A DNA stretch of 64,000 nt from an uncultured Alphaproteobacteria bacterium (GTDB taxonomy: Bacteria; Pseudomonadota; Alphaproteobacteria; Rhodobacterales; Rhodobacteraceae). The position numbers and the translations under genes were made by a program. The DNA is taken from the NCBI GenBank assembly GCA_902584635.1, contig CACIAQ010000006.1, positions 1-64,000 of the forward strand, in the 5' to 3' direction. Below, in pieces: positions 1 to 7,881 of this stretch (the stretch's first letter is position 1; every line of letters begins with the position of its first letter). Below the pieces are notes generated by a model. The model was not told where the DNA came from. It saw only the letters and a list, made by a program, of their open reading frames with translations, and did no database searches.

Positions 1-279
1 TGCTTTAGCTTAAAAACCAAATCCATTAATACTGCTAGATGACTTTCAAGATCAATTGAGCAGAAGCTGGAAGATTATTGGTAGGGTTTTAGACTTGAGA
101 ATTTAGATATTCCTCAAGTAAGATTATCATCTAGGCCAAGCGATACACTAGATCAGGCTGGCGTAGGCTTATCTGATGCTCTTGATCTTTACCTAAAATT
201 GAAAGGATAGGGGAAAGATTATGTATTCTTTAGGACAGCAAAAAAATCTAAGATATGTTATAGCACGTTTGATAAATAG
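1..279 (+). pseudogene. N-terminal remnant of a tyrosine recombinase/phage integrase
   Basis: Frame 1 reads FSLKTKSINTAR*LSRSIEQKLEDYW*GFRLENLDIPQVRLSSRPSDTLDQAGVGLSDALDLYLKLKG*GKDYVFFRTAKKSK. This resembles the N-terminal part of alphaproteobacterial integrases (SLKTK..., LSEA.ELYL.LKG...). In-frame stops at 40, 82, 208 and 277. Confidence 0.6.
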
Positions 280-359
280 GAGTTATATTTCTATCTAATG
301 ACTCAATTATAGGTTTTGTTTACTCTTGACTTGATAGAAACGAGATTTTAAGAGAATTT

Positions 360-1790
360 ATGGTGATACTCACAAATGAAATGTTGGTCGTTGATTTGGA
401 TGGTACGCTACTCAAGTCTGATATTCTACATGAGTCTTTTTGGTGTGCGTTTCGCAAAAACTGGCAAACGCCTTTTTTGTCAGCTAAAGCGCTATTGCGA
501 GGGAAAGCTGCCTTAAAATCATATCTGCAATCTGAAGCCGATATTGATGTAGTTTCCTTGCCTTACGATAAGTTGGTGATTGAGTTTATCCGTAGGCATA
601 GAGAACAAGGCGGGCGGACTGCATTGGTGACGGCCTCTAATCAGATATTCGCAAAAGAAATCGCCGAACATCTTCAGATTTTTGACGAGGTGCATGGTTC
701 TGGTGTCGCACATAACCTCAAAGGCTCCAATAAAGCCTCGTTCCTTACGCAGCGCTTTGGATCCGGTGGCTTTTGCTACATGGGTGATGCAGCCGCAGAT
801 TTGGCAGTCTGGCGAGTGTCTAACAAGGTTGTGACTGTAAATTCGACACCATCTGTGCGCCTCCAAGCTGAGGCTCTTGGTAAACCATTTGAGCACTTGG
901 AAACAACCGAAAAATCCTTGCACCCCTACATCAAAGTGTTGCGCCCACATCAGTGGCTAAAGAACGTATTAATATTCCTACCCATGTTGGCAGCACATCA
1001 GCTCAATGTGTCAACGACAATGAGCAGTTTATTAGCATTTTTTGCTTTTAGCCTTGTCGCGTCCAGCGTCTATGTTCTGAACGACTTGCTTGATTTGGAT
1101 GCGGACAGAGCACACCCACGTAAACGATTGCGTCCTTTTGCTTCTGGTAATTTACCCATCAGGTTTGGCGGTTTTTTAGCATTGGCTCTACTGTTAGCAG
1201 GTATGTCACTAGCAGCTTTGCTAAGCTGGATGTCCCTACTGACACTCGCTACTTATTATTTCCTCACCAAATTGTATTCGCTATATTTGAAACGCAAGAT
1301 TATTTTGGACATTTGTGTTTTAGCATTACTTTACACAATGCGTATTGTCGCTGGGGGTGTGGCAACAAGTATTGAACTGTCATTATGGCTACTGGCATTC
1401 TTAATTTTCTTCTTTTTCTCACTCGCTGCTGTGAAGCGCCAAACCGAACTAGTGGACATGGCTGAGCGTGGTATATTGATAGCGAAAGGACGGGGCTATC
1501 AGGTAGAGGATTTACCCATCATCAGCACTGTGGGGCTTGCTGCAGGCTATATCTCTGTGCTTGTGATGGCGCTCTATCTGAACTCTACAGCTGTACGAGA
1601 ACTCTATGCCACACCAAACGCTCTTTGGGGCATTTGTTGCGTATTGCTCTACTGGTTAACACGAATGGTATTGCTCACACACCGCGGGTTAATGCATGAT
1701 GACCCCATTGTTTTTGCACTTAAAGACAGGGTTAGCCAGGGGTCCTTTTTGCTAATGTCTGGGTTTGCAATAGCAGGTGTTCTAATATGA
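360..1790 (+). CDS. HAD hydrolase-UbiA prenyltransferase fusion, decaprenyl-phosphate phosphoribosyltransferase (DPPR synthase)-like
   Basis: N-terminal HAD motif VVDLDGTLLKSD; C-terminal UbiA motifs RPHQWLKN and NDLLDLDADRAHPRKRLRPFASG; polytopic membrane C-terminus. Confidence 0.88.
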   Translation: MVILTNEMLVVDLDGTLLKSDILHESFWCAFRKNWQTPFLSAKALLRGKAALKSYLQSEADIDVVSLPYDKLVIEFIRRHREQGGRTALVTASNQIFAKEIAEHLQIFDEVHGSGVAHNLKGSNKASFLTQRFGSGGFCYMGDAAADLAVWRVSNKVVTVNSTPSVRLQAEALGKPFEHLETTEKSLHPYIKVLRPHQWLKNVLIFLPMLAAHQLNVSTTMSSLLAFFAFSLVASSVYVLNDLLDLDADRAHPRKRLRPFASGNLPIRFGGFLALALLLAGMSLAALLSWMSLLTLATYYFLTKLYSLYLKRKIILDICVLALLYTMRIVAGGVATSIELSLWLLAFLIFFFFSLAAVKRQTELVDMAERGILIAKGRGYQVEDLPIISTVGLAAGYISVLVMALYLNSTAVRELYATPNALWGICCVLLYWLTRMVLLTHRGLMHDDPIVFALKDRVSQGSFLLMSGFAIAGVLI

Positions 1791-2209
1791 AGCTATCGGT
1801 ATTGGTTATTCGCTACGCTTTATTTGCTATTCTGGCGACTCTTGCCAACCTCGCTACCCAACGTGTCGCGTTACGGTTTGGCGACAGTGGCATACTTTTC
1901 GTATTAGCGGTTGGTGCGGGAACTACAGTGGGATTGGTCATAAAATATATTTTAGACAAACGTTGGATATTTAGGGACATGAGCGTGGGTGTGAAAGCAC
2001 ACAGCAAGCGGTTTTCGCTTTACTCAGCTATGGGTCTTGTAACCACAGCGATATTTTGGGGCTTGGAAACTGTTTTTTGGTTTGTTTGGCAAACACATGC
2101 CATGCGTGAAATTGGCGCCGTGCTAGGGTTAGGCATTGGCTATGTAGTCAAATACAACTTAGATCGCCGTTATGTATTTATAGATACAGAAAAGGTGCAG
2201 GCCCAATGA
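1787..2209 (+). CDS. GtrA-family membrane protein (polyprenyl-linked sugar flippase-like)
   Basis: Four-TM small protein with GtrA-type pattern (FAILATLANLATQR...VGLVIKYILDKRWIF...GYVVKYNLDRRYVF); ATGA overlap with upstream gene. Confidence 0.85.
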   Translation: MKLSVLVIRYALFAILATLANLATQRVALRFGDSGILFVLAVGAGTTVGLVIKYILDKRWIFRDMSVGVKAHSKRFSLYSAMGLVTTAIFWGLETVFWFVWQTHAMREIGAVLGLGIGYVVKYNLDRRYVFIDTEKVQAQ

Positions 2210-3528
2210 TACTGTCGGGATGGGGACGATATCCACGCATTGACGCAAAGCTTAGCGCCCCTCGCAACGAGAAAGACCTGCGAGCGCTCGTTTTGAAAGG
2301 AAATGCCATTGCACGCGGTAATGGAAGAGCCTATGGCGACAGTGCGGTGAGTACCCAAAACACTCTCCACATGAAGTATTTTAATCGCATGTTGGCATTC
2401 GATGCTGAACATGGACAGTTGGTGGCTCAGGCAGGTGTGCTGCTGGCAGATATTATTGATGTGTTCTTGCCGCTTGGTTGGTTTCCTTACGTCACTCCCG
2501 GCACTAAGTTTGTAACATTAGGTGGAATGATTGCGGCGGATGTTCATGGTAAGAACCATCATAAGGAAGGTAGTTTTGCTAAATATGTTGAATGGATAGA
2601 CTTACTCACTAGTGACGGTAGTATTAAACGCTGCTCAGCTATTGAAAACTCCGATCTTTTTAAATGGACTTTGGGTGGCATGGGTCTTACAGGAATTGTG
2701 CTTCGCGCGGCTATTCGTTTGCGCCCCGTACAATCTGCATGGATTGAACAGCGTACCTTGGTAGCGGACAATATCGGTCATGCCATTGAACTTTTCGAAC
2801 AGTCACATGATGTGACATATTCTGTAGCATGGATTGATTGCCTTCAAAAGGGTAAATCCATCGGGCGTTCACTTATTATGCTGGGTGAGCACGCAGATGC
2901 TCTCATAGTTCCGTCAAAATATCGCAAAACACCGCTACAAATACCCCGCAAGCGCAAGCTCAGAGTCCCTCTAGAGTTTCCAAGTTGGTCATTGAACAGT
3001 CTAAGTGTTCGAGCCTTTAATGAGCTCTACTACTGGAATGGCAAACGAAAACGAGACCAGCAGTTGGTTGATTGGGACAGTTATTTCTATCCATTAGACT
3101 CCATACTGGGCTGGAACAAAATCTATGGACGGCGAGGTTTTGCTCAGTTCCAATGCGTTTTGCCACTCAAAACTGCGGATGATGGCCTGCGAGCCCTCCT
3201 TTCTGCTATTGCAAGTACAAGAGTAGGTTCGTTTTTAGCTGTTTTAAAGCGCTTTGGTGCACAGGACAGTAATTTCTCATTCCCGATGGAAGGCTATTCA
3301 CTGGCGTTAGATTTCCCCGTTAATAAGGGATCTTTGGATTTGATGAAACGATTGGACAGTATCACTCTGGAATATGGTGGTAGGTTTTATCTTGCCAAAG
3401 ACAGTCGCATGTCACGCAACGTTTTTCAGCATTCCGAACCTCGAGCAAAAGATTATTTATCATACAGGAATAAAGGGGCTATTCCTGCCGTTTTTGGTTC
3501 GGCTCAATCAGAAAGGTTGGGACTATGA
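2206..3528 (+). CDS. FAD-binding oxidoreductase, DprE1-like (decaprenylphosphoryl-ribose oxidase family)
   Basis: VTPGTKFVTLGGMIAADVHGKNHHKEGSF, GGMGLTGIVLRA, WNKIYGRRGFAQFQ, GGRFYLAKDSR all match DprE1-type sequence. Confidence 0.88.
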   Translation: MILSGWGRYPRIDAKLSAPRNEKDLRALVLKGNAIARGNGRAYGDSAVSTQNTLHMKYFNRMLAFDAEHGQLVAQAGVLLADIIDVFLPLGWFPYVTPGTKFVTLGGMIAADVHGKNHHKEGSFAKYVEWIDLLTSDGSIKRCSAIENSDLFKWTLGGMGLTGIVLRAAIRLRPVQSAWIEQRTLVADNIGHAIELFEQSHDVTYSVAWIDCLQKGKSIGRSLIMLGEHADALIVPSKYRKTPLQIPRKRKLRVPLEFPSWSLNSLSVRAFNELYYWNGKRKRDQQLVDWDSYFYPLDSILGWNKIYGRRGFAQFQCVLPLKTADDGLRALLSAIASTRVGSFLAVLKRFGAQDSNFSFPMEGYSLALDFPVNKGSLDLMKRLDSITLEYGGRFYLAKDSRMSRNVFQHSEPRAKDYLSYRNKGAIPAVFGSAQSERLGL

Positions 3529-4262
3529 GCAAAGGCATCGCTTTGATTTTGGGCGCACGTAGCGCTATCGCAATGGCAATAGCCCATCTTTTTGCCAAAA
3601 ATGGGTATGACATACAACTTGCCGCTCGAAATCCGGATAGTTTGGCAGCGGATAAATCTGACATTGAGCTACGCTATAAGGTGACTGTGACATGGCATGA
3701 TTTTGACGCTTTAAACATTGCATCACACGAGCAGTTTGTAGAACAACTTCCATTGCTACCAGACATTGCTGTATGCGCCGTAGGTTATATGGGCGATCAG
3801 ACAGAAAACGAGCGAGATATGAAAGTCACCTCAATGGTTATGCGTAGCAACTACGAAGGTCCTGCGAGTATTCTGGCTGTGCTCGCCAATAGTTTTGAGG
3901 CGAGAGGCTCAGGTTGTTTGGTTGGTATAAGCTCTGTTGCTGGCGAGCGTGGACGAGCAACAAATTATATATACGGTTCGGCCAAGGCCGGCTTCACCGT
4001 CTTTCTTTCAGGATTGCGTAACCGGCTTTCAAAAAAAAACGTCCACGTGGTAACGGTCCTGCCAGGTTTCGTTGCGACAAAGATGATTGATGGCATGGAT
4101 TTGCCTTCTAAACTCATAGGACAACCCGAAGAAGTGGCAGTTGGTGTGCTCAAAGCCGTGCAAAAGAAACAAAACGTCATTTATGTCAAGCCTATATGGC
4201 AGCTCATCATGGTGATTATAAGAAATATCCCAGAGCGCTTTTTTAAAAGGATGAATATATGA
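3525..4262 (+). CDS. Short-chain dehydrogenase, DprE2-like
   Basis: SDR fold (ILGARSAIAMAIAHLFA, SSVAGERGRATNYIYGSAKAG) and DprE2-like C-terminus (IIRNIPERFFKRMNI); ATGA-coupled to the DprE1-like gene. Confidence 0.87.
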   Translation: MSKGIALILGARSAIAMAIAHLFAKNGYDIQLAARNPDSLAADKSDIELRYKVTVTWHDFDALNIASHEQFVEQLPLLPDIAVCAVGYMGDQTENERDMKVTSMVMRSNYEGPASILAVLANSFEARGSGCLVGISSVAGERGRATNYIYGSAKAGFTVFLSGLRNRLSKKNVHVVTVLPGFVATKMIDGMDLPSKLIGQPEEVAVGVLKAVQKKQNVIYVKPIWQLIMVIIRNIPERFFKRMNI

Positions 4263-5419
4263 TTATTAGAAAAAAGCAACTCTCATCGCTCGTTATTATT
4301 TTCTTTATGGCAACAACCTATTCTTTTTTTATAATTAATAGGTGGATGGTCACGGACTTGGGCATAATGTCTTATGGAAGGGTTTGGCCGCTTTATGTTT
4401 CATGGTTTGATTTTGGGTTTTTTCGGCGCGGACTGGTGGGCACAATTTTTTCAGGGACAAATCTAAATACGATTTTTGAAAATGAATACGTTTTTGCAAT
4501 TGTAGTGCATCACTTCATAGTTACAATCTTGGTTATATTACTTGTCGTATATTGCTTCCAAAGATCAATAACTAATAGACTTTTTTTGCTAGGGCTCGCC
4601 TTTTCACCGGCTTTAATAATTCATTCCGGCTACAACACTGGCACATTAGATGTGTTCGTGTTGAGTGTTGCAGTTCTGAATATTTTATTCGTGCGTGGCA
4701 CGTTGTTGTTTTGTTTCTTGCTGTTTATCGGTGTGTTGATACACGAACTATTTATTTTTACTATTCCTGCCCAACTTTATGCGTTTTATTTTTTAGATTC
4801 TTGCAAAAAAAAACCATTTCGCTTAACTCTTTTTAATATTGCGCCAGTTATTACTGTGCTTTTAGCCGTTGCTGTGATTGCTTTGTTTGGAAAAACTGAT
4901 TTTTCAGAGGTATCTTACAATGCAATTATGAAACAGAATATCCCCAATGCGTTTAACCAACATGGGCTATGGAGTGGCTATATTGAAATTAATGGTGATA
5001 CATTTAAGGAAAATTTGAAGCACTGCACAAATAACCTAATCTCTCTCTTCGTAGATAATGGTTATCATGCCCACAAATATGGTTATCTTTTTTTTATACC
5101 AGGTGTTTTATATATAATTATTTTGACAGCTCGGGCACTACAGTTGATATCCAGTCGATTAGATATGTTTATAATTGTTTTTGCAGTGTTATTTCCTTTA
5201 TTGGCTGCTTTTGTTGCAGCAGACTTGCATAGGTGGGTGTCGTTAAGCGCAAACATGGCGCTTTTGCTTACATTGCGCTTGATTCGTGATAACGGTTCAG
5301 AAAATTCAAAGTGGAATGCTGTCATATGCATTTTTTGCTTTCTAGCCCCTTTTGGCTCTACAGACTATGACAAGCCTTTTCCAGTTCACCGATTTGCTTT
5401 GGAAAAGCTTCAAAACTAA
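4259..5419 (+). CDS. Polytopic membrane protein of unknown family, candidate GT-C-type glycosyltransferase
   Basis: 386 aa, many hydrophobic segments; SWFDFGFFRRGLVGT in the first extramembrane loop; position equivalent to aftA downstream of dprE2. Confidence 0.6.
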   Translation: MIIRKKQLSSLVIIFFMATTYSFFIINRWMVTDLGIMSYGRVWPLYVSWFDFGFFRRGLVGTIFSGTNLNTIFENEYVFAIVVHHFIVTILVILLVVYCFQRSITNRLFLLGLAFSPALIIHSGYNTGTLDVFVLSVAVLNILFVRGTLLFCFLLFIGVLIHELFIFTIPAQLYAFYFLDSCKKKPFRLTLFNIAPVITVLLAVAVIALFGKTDFSEVSYNAIMKQNIPNAFNQHGLWSGYIEINGDTFKENLKHCTNNLISLFVDNGYHAHKYGYLFFIPGVLYIIILTARALQLISSRLDMFIIVFAVLFPLLAAFVAADLHRWVSLSANMALLLTLRLIRDNGSENSKWNAVICIFCFLAPFGSTDYDKPFPVHRFALEKLQN

Positions 5420-5427
5420 GGTGTACC

Positions 5428-5724
5428 GTGCAAATCTATATGTGGACCTGTTTTTCTGAAACCAACACATTAACAAAATTATATGTGATCAACGATTCCA
5501 TGCACAAAGTCATAGATATTATATGCCCAATTTTTTTTCATTCGTTTAGGCATAGTTTTATAAAAAAATTACGTAATTTAGACTGTCCTTTTGACATTAT
5601 TGGTAGGTTAGGGGAGTGGATTGCCTCTGGGGAAGGGCAGATATATGGCAAAGGTTATGATTTAAATGTACTTAGTAGGTGGATGTTAAAAGTAGATAGC
5701 AAGGTACTGAACAAAATTGAGTAG
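5428..5724 (+). pseudogene. C-terminal remnant of a tyrosine recombinase/phage integrase
   Basis: FFHSFRHSFIKKLRNLDCPFDIIGRLGEWIASGEGQIYGKGYDLNVLSRWM matches the integrase catalytic C-terminus (HxxRH ... GYG.GY). The catalytic domain is incomplete (no upstream R/K box). Confidence 0.75.
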
Positions 5725-6087
5725 TCCAACTAACCCGAGTGCCATCATTGTTAGAAATATACCTCCCCCTCGGAGAATAATACTTTTTCTCAACATGAAA
5801 GAAAACAATATGCCGTGCATTAATCTTCCAATCATAAACATAATAGCTAGACTATGAAGCATATGATTATGTGTTCCAGCTTCTTCGGCAAGATAAAGTA
5901 AAATAAAAAATAAGGGGGCATACTCAATAAAGTTTGCATGACCTCTCACAACCCTATGAACTATCTCTTCATTATCTTTTCCGTAACTAATGAAGTTGAA
6001 AAGAGGGTTTCCTCTAATAGCAAATATTCTAACTGTCAAAAGAAGAAAGAAACCAGTCGCCAAAGATGTATAAAGTTGAGTTATCAT
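5686..6087 (-). CDS. MAPEG-family (YecN-like) membrane protein
   Basis: RVFAIRGNP..., VRGHANFIEYAPLFFILL, GRLMHGI typical of MAPEG proteins. Confidence 0.85.
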   Translation of the reverse strand: MITQLYTSLATGFFLLLTVRIFAIRGNPLFNFISYGKDNEEIVHRVVRGHANFIEYAPLFFILLYLAEEAGTHNHMLHSLAIMFMIGRLMHGILFSFMLRKSIILRGGGIFLTMMALGLVGLLNFVQYLAIYF

Positions 6088-6260
6088 TTTTTTTTATTAC
6101 CTAATTGCATAAACACCTTTAAATGATAATAAATCAGTGCTTTAGGTCAAATAAGTTATGACAGAGGGGATTAGATTTAGATGCTCCAAAACCTGACAGA
6201 AAAGAAAAGTTTTTGAGAAAATAAAACCACATTTAGTTTTTTATGCTGGTCTAGTGAATT

Positions 6261-7178
6261 TTATTCTCTTAATATTGGTCTGGTTAAACAGGTGGGCCCA
6301 CCTTCACATCCAATACACAAAGAATTGCCCTCAAACGTATGCACATATATGCCATTTCTTTGTAGAGCTTTCTTTGTTTCAGGAAAACCAGAGATCATCA
6401 CACATTCACCAGGTTTAATAGCAAGGACATTAATGTTTAGACCTTCACTAGAAATAAACTCATCCTCTGGCGCTCTAATAAAGGTGTAATCTTTTTTTTC
6501 CAATAATTCTACTAAGCCAATGGGCAGAAGAGGCTTAAATGCTAGAGCTTTTTTATCATCCACTACGCTTATAAGTGACATCATATGAAGACAAGCCTCT
6601 GATCCCTTAAAAAAAGGCAGATCAAAAGAAATAACCGTTACATCAAACGCATTCAAAATAAGTTTTATTTGTTCTATTCCTTCTTGATTTGTTCTAAAGC
6701 CTTTCCCCATCGCAACTGTCTTTTTATCTACCCAAAAAATATCTCCGCCCTCTGCGATAGCTGCTCCTGACAATCTCCCTATTATTGGGATATTATTTTT
6801 TTTGTAGAAAGCCTCATGTATTTCCTCTTCCCCTTTTCTGAGCGGTTTTCCAGGAGACAAAAGAATTGCACCTTCTGGTGTCATAAATGATGCATCATAT
6901 GTGAAAATAGAATCTGCAATTCTGTTATTTTTGGGCTTCATCCATAAAATCTTTACACCGAGGTCAGTTAAAATTTTTGTAAATGATGAATAGTTATTAT
7001 CTATTTTTGCAGGGTCAAAAGAGTTGCCATAGTGCCATTTTTTGGGGTTAGCAGTCTTTAAGGCCTCCATCGGTTTCAACATCCCAACGGTTACCAGTCT
7101 ATTTGTCATAGATGAAACTCCAAAAAAAGATTGTTCACCTACATCATTTATTTTTGTATTTTTTTTTCCATACTCCAT
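6261..7178 (-). CDS. Arginine deiminase/amidinotransferase (DDAH-like) family protein
   Basis: EGGDIFWVDKKTVAMGKGFRTNQEGIEQI, CLHMMSLISVVDD, and C-terminal GCEGGPTCLTRPI with putative catalytic Cys. Confidence 0.8.
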   Translation of the reverse strand: MEYGKKNTKINDVGEQSFFGVSSMTNRLVTVGMLKPMEALKTANPKKWHYGNSFDPAKIDNNYSSFTKILTDLGVKILWMKPKNNRIADSIFTYDASFMTPEGAILLSPGKPLRKGEEEIHEAFYKKNNIPIIGRLSGAAIAEGGDIFWVDKKTVAMGKGFRTNQEGIEQIKLILNAFDVTVISFDLPFFKGSEACLHMMSLISVVDDKKALAFKPLLPIGLVELLEKKDYTFIRAPEDEFISSEGLNINVLAIKPGECVMISGFPETKKALQRNGIYVHTFEGNSLCIGCEGGPTCLTRPILRE

Positions 7179-7223
7179 TTAAATCATTCTAATTTTTTAC
7201 TTATTTTTCTAAAGTATGTGCTG

Positions 7224-7646
7224 TTAAAGCCTAGCATATGTACAACTTACTTCCGCCGCGAGTTTATCGGATTCAATATCTTTAATTGTAATACGACCTA
7301 CAACAAGAAGCCGGCCGAGTTTCAATATCTCTGTTTGCAATGAACCTCCTTTTTTCATTAAGGGGCGTAAGTACTTACAAGTAATATCAACTGTTGTTAT
7401 CTCTTGATATTTACCAATTGAGCTGATAACAGCGACAATCATTGCTGTATCGGCTGCACTTACTATAGCCTGCCCGCAAATAATATCGCCTGATCTAACA
7501 AGTTTTTCGCTGTAATTTAGTGTAAATTTACATTTCCATTTTGAAACACTGTCGACTTGAAGTTTTAAATCCTGTATCCACGGAGCGGTAACGTTTTTCA
7601 AAAACTCATGAGCCTCTTTTACTCCAAATATCTTTTCGTTATGCAT
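7224..7646 (-). CDS. Hotdog-fold thioesterase (PaaI-like)
   Basis: RSGDIICGQAIVSAADTAMIVAVIS...VDITCKYLRPLMKKGGSLQTEILKLGRLLVVGRI. Confidence 0.75.
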   Translation of the reverse strand: MHNEKIFGVKEAHEFLKNVTAPWIQDLKLQVDSVSKWKCKFTLNYSEKLVRSGDIICGQAIVSAADTAMIVAVISSIGKYQEITTVDITCKYLRPLMKKGGSLQTEILKLGRLLVVGRITIKDIESDKLAAEVSCTYARL

Positions 7647-7881
7647 CTTTTATGTCCTTTTTCGATAGAAGTTATGTTTGTGATTTTAAAATTATCACTC
7701 CAATTTATTTTTCGATATCCCTGATAAAATGATCTTTTGGATGGTCATCAAATCATATTCAATTTTTTTTGAAAATCTATTGCAAAAACACTTGTAATCT
7801 TGCATAAAGCGGTATTGAATTTGCAAATCATGCAGGCATAAGTACCTAAAAATTTTGTCTGTACAACAGCTTGAGGCAAAA

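Noticed and set aside
519-950. 143-aa ORF on - strand
   Set aside because: Antisense to the HAD-UbiA gene; no family features.
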